From NCBI GenBank assembly GCA_021791075.1, contig JAJYXH010000021.1, positions 1-6,583 on the forward strand: 6,583 bases of DNA. Direction: 5' to 3'. This stretch comes from Microcaldota archaeon (GTDB lineage Archaea > Micrarchaeota > Micrarchaeia > Micrarchaeales > CABMGC01). The position numbers were made by a program, and so were the translations under genes. Below the pieces are notes generated by a model. The model saw only the letters and a program-made list of their open reading frames with translations, was not told the origin of the DNA and did no database searches. This document shows, piece after piece, positions 1-5,004 of the stretch (its first letter is position 1; every line of letters begins with the position of its first letter).

Positions 1-130
1 GACAAGAAATCGAACGGTTGGCAGGTGTGGCAGAGGAGGGACGACAGGATTGCGACTGCGGTTATGTGCAAGGGAGTATGGCATAACCTTCTTTTACTTG
101 GAAGGAGCTGACTTATGTCCCACACACCCA

Positions 131-170
131 CGCCCCTAACCCACCATTGAAATGATGGGTTTGCGGGGCG
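131..170. repeat. Strong 40-nt stem-loop
   Basis: The arms CGCCCC (131-136) and GGGGCG (165-170) pair perfectly. Inside them AACCCA (138-143) pairs with TGGGTT (156-161), then after one C/A mismatch CAT (145-147) pairs with ATG (152-154) around a TGAA loop. That gives 15 base pairs interrupted by one small internal loop and one mismatch. No T-run follows, so it does not look like a simple intrinsic terminator. The sequence after it (AATTATTCTATCAAG) contains TCAA 10 to 13 nt beyond the stem, which recalls right ends of IS200/IS605-type elements, but I see no convincing transposase next to it. Confidence 0.7.
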
Positions 171-284
171 AATTATTCTATCAAGATTAAGTCTCCGTGT
201 GGTTATTCCCTGCCCGGTTGTGGTACTTGGTCTGTTCGCCATCAAATCCGTATCGCGTTCAAGACCCACTTATTTATGTCTTTT

Positions 285-293
285 CTAAGCTGA
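285..293. repeat. Left target-site duplication of the MITE-like element
   Basis: CTAAGCTGA abuts the left inverted repeat and matches CTAAGATGA (350-358), which abuts the right one, at 8 of 9 positions. Confidence 0.5.
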
Positions 294-349
294 GGCTTTG
301 TTGAAAAAAGTCAAATTTTGTTGATAAAGTAAGTTAGATCAACAAAGCC
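294..349. mobile_element. 56-bp miniature inverted-repeat element (MITE-like)
   Basis: The ends are perfect 11-bp inverted repeats, GGCTTTGTTGA (294-304) and TCAACAAAGCC (339-349), around an AT-rich centre. Directly outside them lie CTAAGCTGA (285-293) and CTAAGATGA (350-358), a 9-bp direct repeat with one mismatch, as expected for a target-site duplication. A further partial copy of the end, TTTGTTGA, sits inside at 317-324. From memory, the terminal sequence resembles the ends of IS903-group (IS5 family) elements, which make 9-bp duplications; this needs a database check. No transposase is encoded, so it would have been moved by one elsewhere. Confidence 0.6.
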
Positions 350-358
350 CTAAGATGA
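350..358. repeat. Right target-site duplication of the MITE-like element
   Basis: CTAAGATGA is the partner of 285-293. The single difference (A for C at the sixth base) suggests an old insertion, or chance if the element is not real. Confidence 0.5.
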
Positions 359-386
359 AGCAGATTGACAGGAAACGGCAGAGTTT

Positions 387-401
387 CTGAGAGGATGTTG
401 G
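387..401 (+). repeat. 15-bp dispersed motif, copy 1
   Basis: CTGAGAGGATGTTGG matches the consensus CYRAGAGRWTRTTRG. It begins 29 bp after the right target duplication of the MITE-like element. The upstream context TTT also occurs in copy 2. Confidence 0.55.
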
Positions 402-535
402 TTGGCAAGATGCGGCATACCCGCCGAATTGGCAAGGACTACAAAACCAGAGCTTCTCGAGAACCTGCCGATGTCCTTAGGGGAATACTTACATAACGGA
501 CTGCTGTGGCAGTAAGCAGGAAAGAGCTGGAATTT

Positions 536-550
536 CTAAGAGAATGTTGG
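536..550 (+). repeat. 15-bp dispersed motif, copy 2
   Basis: CTAAGAGAATGTTGG matches CYRAGAGRWTRTTRG and is followed by AAT, as in copy 3. It lies in non-coding sequence. Confidence 0.55.
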
Positions 551-781
551 AATAGCGGATAACAACTCCTCTCGCTAATTCTACAATTCTGACAATATAC
601 ATTCAAGAGATTCAGATGAGATTATTATAATATGTCAGCGACAAGAACGCGAACAGCGACTATTAGTTCAGAGAGGAAGTCTGCCCTTAGATGTTGAATT
701 GGATTAACACGTATAGCTCTATATCCGAATCGAAAGACATGGCAGATGCCATATCTCATCTGACCAGGTGCAGAGCTTCCC

Positions 782-1045
782 ATGGGGTTGCTGATATGCG
801 TAAACGAGGATAGTTCCAAACTTATGACACTGGACAATTATGTATCGCCAAGAGTATACTTCCATTCTCTTGAAACTAAAAACCCCTTCCTTAAAGTGCT
901 TCATTCGGGAATTTTGGAAAACAAGGCTTTCTGGCTATTGGGGCGGTATTGTGCGCCAAAGTGGCCTAAAAAGCAGTGGTTCTCTCGTGCGGACCATTCA
1001 CATATCACTTTGATGGAATGTATGATTTATATTCCATCTATATGA
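782..1045 (+). CDS. Doubtful 87-aa open frame
   Basis: An ATG-started frame of 87 codons, ending TGA, in the gene-poor region. The predicted product is rich in Leu, Lys, Trp and Ser (for example the stretch GRYCAPKWPKKQWFSRAD) and has no motif, signal peptide or membrane segment that I recognise. An AT-rich box (TTATTATAATA, 624-634) lies too far upstream to act as a normal archaeal promoter for this start; a 40-codon frame at 691-813 sits between them and overlaps this one by 32 bp. The codon bias typical of the confident genes is not evident, and the frame could be chance or a gene remnant. I include it only because it is the longest frame on its strand in this stretch. Confidence 0.15.
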   Translation: MGLLICVNEDSSKLMTLDNYVSPRVYFHSLETKNPFLKVLHSGILENKAFWLLGRYCAPKWPKKQWFSRADHSHITLMECMIYIPSI

Positions 1046-1226
1046 AAAGTTAGACCGTCCACCTGAAGAATAGCGGAAGCCTGGATATTGATGCGTCTCC
1101 GACGACAAAATGGCTAGCGCAATGGCCCTTGCTTGCGCGCATCTCTCTTCAACTGACTAAATATATGGTTGGATAATATGCCCTAAAAACGCAATTGTCG
1201 ATGAAGTGCAGATCATCTTGGTATTG

Positions 1227-1241
1227 CTAAGAGATTGTTGG
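1227..1241 (+). repeat. 15-bp dispersed motif, copy 3
   Basis: CTAAGAGATTGTTGG matches CYRAGAGRWTRTTRG and is followed by AATC, close to copy 2 (followed by AATA). Non-coding. Confidence 0.55.
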
Positions 1242-1350
1242 AATCATGGTCGAGAGTGAGCCCTGATCTGAGGAGCTGCTTGAGGTCTGCCTTGAGTCTT
1301 GATTAGTCTAGGACCCCTCTCTTCATGCAGTCGGGGTGTCCAGCTGCAAG

Positions 1351-1363
1351 GCAAGAGTATTAG
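1351..1363 (+). repeat. Degenerate copy of the dispersed motif
   Basis: GCAAGAGTATTAG resembles copy 4 (CCAAGAGATTATTAG) with two bases missing. Like copy 4 it runs directly into an inverted repeat ending TCTAA. Confidence 0.35.
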
Positions 1364-1375
1364 AGTCTCTAATAC
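1357..1375. terminator. Palindrome just after the kinase stop codon
   Basis: GTATTAGAG, one T, then CTCTAATAC form perfect 9-bp arms. It starts 4 nt beyond the TAA stop (1380-1382, minus strand) of the kinase gene. As RNA it can fold into a 7-bp stem with a 5-nt loop. It could end transcription or protect the 3' end, or be a protein-binding site; there is no clear T-run, so the terminator label is tentative. Confidence 0.35.
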
Positions 1376-1379
1376 CTTC

Positions 1380-2042
1380 TTACATATCTCTCCGCAATGA
1401 CCCTATCTCGTGCTCAATCACCGCGATTACATAGTTATCCCTCTTGAGTGCGCTCTCCTCGTGATTTATCAAAGAGTATGGCGAGAACGGCGCCAGAGGG
1501 TCGATGAGCTTCAACCTACCGTCCTTCGAAACAATGGTGTTGCTGTAATGCGCATCGCCGTGCCCTATACCGACCGCATTCAGTCTGTGGAGAAGTTGGA
1601 CGAGCTCCTCTCCAAGATGTATAAACTCCAGCTTAACCCTCGCAACGAGCAGGCCTATCGGGTCGCCAGGGATTATAGCCTCTCGTTTAGGAAGCGCATT
1701 TACCCTGTTCCTGTACTGCCGCAGCGTGCGCCCATCTACCATCTCCTCAAGGTACGCTATTATCCTCCCATCCTTTACCATGGCAACAGGGCTTACCACG
1801 CTCTCTGGTATCGTCTGGTGCAATAGAGCTACGCGCTCCGCCTCACCCTCTATGGTAAAGCTGGTCGCATCAGTGAGCCAATGGTTCCTAAATGTACTTG
1901 TATATCTATCTGCATACGGCCTCCTGCATTTGAGGAAGAGCTCTCCAGGGGTATAGCCCATCTCAGTTACCATGGCTGCGAGCTCCGCTCCGCTCTTTAC
2001 CTTAAGTACTGGAAGCTCGCGTTGGCTGTTCTGGAGGGACAC
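1380..2042 (-). CDS. Bud32/RIO-like small protein kinase
   Basis: A 220-aa protein with the layout of the Bud32/RIO/aminoglycoside-kinase superfamily. Visible elements are a probable ATP-binding lysine (K38, in FLKCRRPYADRY), an alpha-C-like segment with E67/E69, a hinge LEEMVDGRTL (98-107), the catalytic loop HGDAHYSN (161-168, with D163 and N168), and a metal-binding aspartate D181 in LIDP. The usual DFG is therefore DP(L), unlike classical Bud32, so I do not give it that gene symbol. The length fits free-standing Bud32, the KEOPS subunit that acts with Kae1 in tRNA t6A formation, but another kinase role is equally possible. The GTG start at 2040-2042 is chosen because the frame is closed by a TAG shortly upstream and a TATA-type box lies 26 bp away, implying a leaderless mRNA. 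It has its own promoter, separate from the gene upstream. Confidence 0.75.
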   Translation of the reverse strand: MSLQNSQRELPVLKVKSGAELAAMVTEMGYTPGELFLKCRRPYADRYTSTFRNHWLTDATSFTIEGEAERVALLHQTIPESVVSPVAMVKDGRIIAYLEEMVDGRTLRQYRNRVNALPKREAIIPGDPIGLLVARVKLEFIHLGEELVQLLHRLNAVGIGHGDAHYSNTIVSKDGRLKLIDPLAPFSPYSLINHEESALKRDNYVIAVIEHEIGSLRRDM

Positions 2043-2064
2043 AAGACAAAGTGCGTAGATATAC

Positions 2065-2072
2065 TATTTAAT
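2065..2072 (-). promoter_or_regulatory. TATA-type box for the kinase gene
   Basis: ATTAAATA on the minus strand, centred about 26 bp upstream of the GTG start. This places the transcription start at or next to the start codon. Confidence 0.5.
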
Positions 2073-2124
2073 GCTTATGTCATCTTCGTTCAATAGCTGA
2101 TTATCAGCACATGTCAGACTTATA

Positions 2125-2139
2125 CCAAGAGATTATTAG
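2125..2139 (+). repeat. 15-bp dispersed motif, copy 4, joined to an inverted repeat
   Basis: CCAAGAGATTATTAG matches CYRAGAGRWTRTTRG. Its end overlaps a palindrome, TTAGAC-T-GTCTAA (2136-2148), that lies about 20 nt beyond the stop of the small basic gene, so in that gene's transcript it could form a 3' hairpin. Confidence 0.55.
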
Positions 2140-2148
2140 ACTGTCTAA
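2136..2148. terminator. Short palindrome downstream of the small basic gene
   Basis: TTAGAC and GTCTAA form 6-bp arms around one T, flanked by ATTA on the left and AATAAT on the right. It lies between the stop of the 86-aa gene (2167) and the kinase promoter. A terminator or operator role is inferred from position only. Confidence 0.3.
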
Positions 2149-2166
2149 AATAATATAGTTAACATT

Positions 2167-2427
2167 CTACTGCATACCTGTGTTAGGTGTGTACCACCAG
2201 AGGTTATTCTTCCTCGCCTTCTTACTTCCACCATTCCCTGCTGCAGGCCTGAGTTGAGGCAGCGACTCATCTGGGATTCCAGCTCTGACACTTCTGTCAA
2301 AGGAGTCAAGCGCGTGTTCTCTCAGCATCGACTCTATCGAGTCCATGTCCCATCGCACCGGCAGTACCTCTGCAATACCCTCTCTCCGAATCTGTGGTTT
2401 CCTAATTGTCGTCATATTCAAAACCAT
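2167..2427 (-). CDS. Small basic protein of unknown function
   Basis: An 86-aa product in this start choice. I do not recognise a family. The N-terminal part is basic (TTIRKPQIRREG), the middle is an amphipathic, helix-like stretch (MDSIESMLREHALDSFDRSV), and the C-terminal part has a flexible Gly/Lys-rich linker followed by an aromatic tail (NNLWWYTPNTGMQ). There is no signal peptide or membrane segment. The start is uncertain: TTG at 2445, ATG at 2427 and ATG at 2415 are all in frame, and none has a clear ribosome site. The nearest good TATA-type box (2506-2513) predicts a leader of roughly 35 to 70 nt containing one copy of the dispersed motif with a hairpin, which differs from the near-leaderless genes here. 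It ends in TAG and is followed by motif copy 4. Confidence 0.5.
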   Translation of the reverse strand: MVLNMTTIRKPQIRREGIAEVLPVRWDMDSIESMLREHALDSFDRSVRAGIPDESLPQLRPAAGNGGSKKARKNNLWWYTPNTGMQ

Positions 2428-2480
2428 CTTAGATGCCGCCAGCAAGCCACATCGTTGATGGCTGATGCTGGAGATATCAT

Positions 2481-2495
2481 CTGAGAGGATGTTAG
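2481..2495 (+). repeat. 15-bp dispersed motif, copy 5, part of a hairpin
   Basis: CTGAGAGGATGTTAG matches CYRAGAGRWTRTTRG. AGAGG (2484-2488) pairs with CCTCT (2496-2500) around a 7-nt loop. It sits close to the predicted transcription start of the 86-aa gene, where a binding site or 5' leader hairpin could act. Confidence 0.55.
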
Positions 2496-2505
2496 CCTCT
2501 AAACA

Positions 2506-2513
2506 TTATTATA
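2506..2513 (-). promoter_or_regulatory. TATA-type box upstream of the small basic gene
   Basis: TATAATAA on the minus strand, preceded by GG. A start near 2482 is expected, which falls within the motif copy 5 hairpin. The box also overlaps the TAA (2509-2511) that closes the open frame to its right. Confidence 0.4.
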
Positions 2514-2769
2514 CCTTTCTGTTTGGTTCCACTAAAAACGATGACATACGCCTAGTTCCTTTTGGCTCCCCGCGAGTGCCTCCTGTCAATGGGCGATCCT
2601 CCCGGGTTCCGTGGTAGTTACTGCCATAAAGACTTATACGCCATCGCTCCAATCGACGGTTGAGCTTATAGGTCTCTTCCAGCCCGAGTGAACTGTTGAT
2701 AGGTCGATAGTTGGTTATGGGAGAGCTACAGTCTTGGTGAGCAGACCAGAGCAGTGATGAAGAGAGCGG
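2509..2769 (-). other. Open frame continuing after the repeat-protein stop; possible RNA or gene remnant
   Basis: After the TAG (2770-2772) of the LRV-like gene the same reading frame stays open for 86 codons to a TAA (2509-2511). The hypothetical peptide includes YRPINSSLGLEE, RWRISLYGSNYHGT, TRGEPKGTRRM and ends VEPNRKV. It has no early start codon (first TTG, GTG or ATG well inside), and its arginine codons are mostly CGN, unlike the AGG/AGA-rich neighbours. The minus-strand transcript can also fold locally: CCGUCG pairs with CGAUGG (2641-2659), and GGCACTC can pair with GGAGCC nearby. It could be a stop-codon readthrough extension, a broken gene, or a structured RNA. TAG ends several other genes here, so readthrough is the least likely. 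Confidence 0.3.
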
Positions 2770-3519
2770 CTACCCTCCCCTCCTCTTAATTGCGGTCAGT
2801 ATCTCTCTAAGCAGCTCCCTATCTGACGCTGTTCCTGACATCTGCTCCAGAGTCTTCGAGAGAGTCTCTCTAGAGGCTATGCGCACGATGTGGGACTTGA
2901 GCTCTCTACTAGGGAAGGAGTTGTGCGTTCCTGAGAGAGTGTTGCGGTCGAGTGAGAGAAGAAGCACGTGGGTCTTATCGGCCACATTCTTGTGTTTGCA
3001 TACATCGACCAGTGTCTGGAACCTGATCATATTATTAGTGCTCTCTCCAGCCCACCTCACAAACTCCATGCCCCAGCGCTCGCCATATTCTGCCTCAAAC
3101 ATCCTAACCACGCCGTGGAATGCTTTGGGGATTGGACCAACGGTCCCGTCCGCCATCTCCGTGGCAATCTGTCGGCTGAGCCTCTTCATCACTCTCTCCC
3201 TATAATCGGGTCTAGAGACCCTTGGCCAGTTAGAGAAAGCCATCTTGCATACAGCAGTCATCGCCGACTCGTGGAGAGCCTCCCCATCTGCAGCAGGATT
3301 CCTTGCAACGCCAAGTACAACACGTGGTGTCTGGTTACTCGCTAGCATTCGGCACTCATCTAGAGGCAGTAGTGGATTCTCAGCTGCGCCAGCCCGTCTT
3401 ACGGGATCCGGACTGCGGGCTAGCCTAAGTATCTTGGCGAGATCAGTCTCTCTAGAGAGCAACTCTATTCTCTGTTCAGCCCTCCGCACCAACTCTGCTG
3501 GCAAAGCCCTCTGTGACAT
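2770..3519 (-). CDS. LRV/HEAT-like repeat protein
   Basis: A 249-aa, soluble, helix-rich protein. Residues 27-80 contain two tandem units of the leucine-rich-repeat-variant type: LARSPDPVRRAGAAENPLLP (32-51) and then LASNQTPRVVLGVARNPAAD (59-78), each with the hallmark R/V-x-x-x-A-x-NP followed by a helix. The rest (about 81-249) is helical and charged, with no enzyme motif that I recognise; it may contain more diverged HEAT-like helices. Such repeats normally make protein-binding scaffolds; the partner is unknown. The ATG at 3517-3519 begins 9 nt after the peroxiredoxin stop, so the two are very probably co-transcribed, and no separate TATA-type box is evident. It ends in TAG, after which the frame stays open for a further 86 codons. 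Confidence 0.7.
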   Translation of the reverse strand: MSQRALPAELVRRAEQRIELLSRETDLAKILRLARSPDPVRRAGAAENPLLPLDECRMLASNQTPRVVLGVARNPAADGEALHESAMTAVCKMAFSNWPRVSRPDYRERVMKRLSRQIATEMADGTVGPIPKAFHGVVRMFEAEYGERWGMEFVRWAGESTNNMIRFQTLVDVCKHKNVADKTHVLLLSLDRNTLSGTHNSFPSRELKSHIVRIASRETLSKTLEQMSGTASDRELLREILTAIKRRGG

Positions 3520-3528
3520 GTATATCAG

Positions 3529-4002
3529 CTACTTTATAGACCCTAGCGTTCTCTCGACCTCTGCATAATTGGGCTCAACCATAGGGTCGTCTGATACCCA
3601 TTTATACCTTATCAATCCCTCTGAGTCGGCTATGAAGACCGATCTCTTCGCCACCTTGTATCCCTTTATGTGTGCAAAGTCATCTAACACTATCCCGAAC
3701 CTCTTCACAGCCTGCTTCTTGTAGTCGCTGAGCACCGTGAAGTTGAGACCGTTCTTCTCCTTGAACTCCTTGTTAGGGAATGGTCCATCGACGCTTACGG
3801 CATAGACCCTGCCGTTCAGTGAGTTGAGCTTCGACATGTCGTCGCGGAATCTGCACATCTCCTTTGTGCACACGCTGGTGAACGCCCCGGGGAAGAACGC
3901 GATTACCGTCGGCTGTCCCTTTGATGCTCTGTACAGATGAACCAGCTTCAGCTCCGTGTCAATGAGCTTTACGCTCGGTACCTTCTCTCCTATCTCTACC
4001 AC
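3529..4002 (-). CDS. Peroxiredoxin of the BCP type
   Basis: A 157-aa cytosolic thiol peroxidase that would reduce hydrogen peroxide or organic hydroperoxides using a thiol donor. The signature PGAFTSVC (38-45) carries the peroxidatic cysteine C45 and the catalytic-triad threonine T42. C50, five residues later (CTKEMC), is placed like the resolving cysteine of atypical 2-Cys BCP-type enzymes. R120, in KRSVFI, fits the conserved active-site arginine. The length is normal and complete for the family. The GTG start (4000-4002) is preceded at 4-nt spacing by GGTGA, the clearest ribosome-site match in the window, and by a TATA-type box about 35 bp upstream. The LRV-like gene follows after 9 nt. The 5-residue Cys spacing favours BCP over the AhpC or Prx6 branches, but the assignment within the family is by motif only. 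Confidence 0.9.
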   Translation of the reverse strand: MVEIGEKVPSVKLIDTELKLVHLYRASKGQPTVIAFFPGAFTSVCTKEMCRFRDDMSKLNSLNGRVYAVSVDGPFPNKEFKEKNGLNFTVLSDYKKQAVKRFGIVLDDFAHIKGYKVAKRSVFIADSEGLIRYKWVSDDPMVEPNYAEVERTLGSIK

Positions 4003-4006
4003 AATG

Positions 4007-4011
4007 TCACC
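4007..4011 (-). promoter_or_regulatory. Ribosome-binding site of the peroxiredoxin gene
   Basis: GGTGA, 4 nt before the GTG start on the minus strand, complementary to the end of 16S rRNA. It supports this GTG as the start; the expected leader is only about 10 nt. Confidence 0.45.
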
Positions 4012-4033
4012 TATAGTATAACCTCAATAAGGG

Positions 4034-4041
4034 CTTATATT
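4034..4041 (-). promoter_or_regulatory. TATA-type box of the peroxiredoxin/LRV operon
   Basis: AATATAAG on the minus strand, centred about 35 bp before the start codon. It lies in the 64-bp gap after the 151-aa gene, so the operon can be transcribed independently. Confidence 0.5.
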
Positions 4042-4066
4042 TGTTTGCTCTGTTTTAATGGAGAGG

Positions 4067-4522
4067 TCATGGCCTAGGCCCCATTCCAGTTAGCGCCGCC
4101 TTGGCTTCCATCTCTGCCCGGACCATCCCTACCACCTTGTTTATCACCATCATCTTTCCAGGCGGAGTCTCTCCTGAGAAGCCCATGTTACTCCTCTCCG
4201 CATCTTCGTACATCTCTATAAATCTTCCTGCGCCTAGGATCTGCCTTCCTTCCCTAAGAACCATCTCAGTCTCCCTTAGTGAGGCTCTCAGCTCCTTCTC
4301 GTCATCAAACAGTTGGCGCTCTATTCTCTTTCCGCTCGTAAGGTAGACATGCCTGTCGATCCACCCCTTCTCGAATAGGACATGGTTAAGGATTATATCT
4401 GCTCGGATCTCGATGAGCCTCACCCTCGCCTTCTCATCCTCTTCCTTTCTCTCTTCAGGTCCCAAGGGTCGTCTATGCACGCGTGCATACACCGGCGGTT
4501 GTCTGCTAGTGGTTGTCTTCAT
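4067..4522 (-). CDS. 151-aa charged helical protein, unknown function
   Basis: I do not recognise a family. The product is soluble, with a flexible basic N-terminus (MKTTTSRQPPVYARVHRRP), a strongly charged helical region from about 22 to 110 (EERKEEDEKARVRLIEIRA, then DDEKELRASLRETEMVLREG) that may form a helical hairpin or coiled coil, and a Gly/Pro break (GFSGETPPGK, 114-123) followed by a last helix (MVINKVVGMVRAEMEAKAAL). PPGK is too short to count as a nucleotide-binding P-loop. There are no cysteines and no membrane segment. The ATG start overlaps the stop of the preceding 65-aa frame as ATGA, so translation is likely coupled. Stop TAG at 4067-4069. Confidence 0.7.
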   Translation of the reverse strand: MKTTTSRQPPVYARVHRRPLGPEERKEEDEKARVRLIEIRADIILNHVLFEKGWIDRHVYLTSGKRIERQLFDDEKELRASLRETEMVLREGRQILGAGRFIEMYEDAERSNMGFSGETPPGKMMVINKVVGMVRAEMEAKAALTGMGPRP

Positions 4523-4716
4523 GTCAATTGCACCCTAGAAGAGTTCATGGACCAGCGCTGACTCACACTTACCAACACCTCCGTACACCTCGTTAGCATT
4601 TCCCTCGAACGATGCAGGTATTGTCCTCCCGACTCCCCTAACATCACGCTGCAAATGCCCAATACACCTCTGGCTCCGGCATCTGATGTTCGTGTCCACT
4701 CACCCATCAACATCAC
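4519..4716 (-). CDS. 65-aa protein of unknown function, coupled to the 151-aa gene
   Basis: A short frame whose TGA stop (4519-4521) overlaps the ATG of the 151-aa gene in the sequence ATGA. GTG (4714-4716), ATG (4711-4713) and ATG (4705-4707) are possible starts; a TATA-type box at 4751-4758 predicts a transcript beginning near 4728, giving a leader of about 12 to 20 nt. The predicted product is polar, Ser/Arg-rich, with two cysteines (C22 and C44) and no motif or membrane segment that I recognise. The promoter spacing and the ATGA overlap argue that it is real; the unremarkable composition argues for caution. If it is not translated, this stretch is simply the leader of the 151-aa gene. Confidence 0.45.
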   Translation of the reverse strand: MMLMGEWTRTSDAGARGVLGICSVMLGESGGQYLHRSREMLTRCTEVLVSVSQRWSMNSSRVQLT

Positions 4717-4750
4717 TGTTGGTTTCTGATAACCGATTGCCCCTCCTGAT

Positions 4751-4758
4751 ATTTATAA
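4751..4758 (-). promoter_or_regulatory. TATA-type box of the 65-aa/151-aa pair
   Basis: TTATAAAT on the minus strand, a close match to the archaeal TATA box, centred about 38 bp before the GTG start. Confidence 0.5.
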
Positions 4759-5004
4759 CTTTATTTTTGTTGAAAGACCTTGCAATCCTGCTGTTACAAT
4801 GATAAATGACAGAGCCGCCTTTTATATCAATTATAATTCGTATGGTTGGAGGAAGGTCGAACGGCGACTTGGCTTGCCGCCCCGGAAGGCGCATCCAGAG
4901 AACCTCTCGGAACCATACCTGCCTTCACAATATAATAATTATGAGTCTGCTCATATATACGCATTTCGCTGCACTGCGTCTTGCGTCAAAGTCCACTCAA
5001 GTGA

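Larger units (their letters stand above)
1..1379. other. Gene-poor region with repeats and possible mobile-element debris
   Basis: No convincing gene is visible on either strand over almost 1.4 kb. Several frames are open at the left edge (1-86, 1-111 and 2-139 on the plus strand), but none shows a recognisable domain and they contradict one another. What can be supported is a strong stem-loop at 131-170, a 56-bp miniature inverted-repeat element at 294-349, three copies of a 15-bp dispersed motif (387, 536, 1227), a short hairpin at 736-755 (ATGGCA/TGCCAT core), and a palindrome at 1357-1375 just past the kinase gene. Codon-like bias is weak compared with the dense gene block to the right. 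The best reading is an intergenic or decayed accessory region, perhaps following a mobile element whose end lies left of the window. Confidence 0.6.

Noticed and set aside
1..139. Open frames at the left edge, one ending in a transposase-like stretch (CKGVWHNLLLLG), another with CDCGYVQG
   Set aside because: All three plus-strand frames are open over much of this short edge and none carries a definite motif, so no gene can be chosen.
131..170. The stem-loop as an integron attC site
   Set aside because: The outer segments do not fit the RYYYAAC and GTTRRRY core sites, and no integrase or cassette is visible.
255..270. GTTCAAGACC, resembling a tRNA T-loop
   Set aside because: The flanking bases do not form the T stem and no acceptor or anticodon arm can be drawn.
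384..401. CTGAGA resembles the conserved core of the TPP riboswitch
   Set aside because: The second conserved segment (ACCTGATCTGG type) is absent, and the same motif recurs in five places without riboswitch context.
1410..2096. Plus-strand frames opposite the kinase
   Set aside because: They are antisense shadows of a gene with clear kinase motifs.
2450..2490. TGATG and CTGA boxes suggesting a C/D box guide RNA
   Set aside because: Only a partial C box and one D box; the C'/D' pair and correct spacing are missing.
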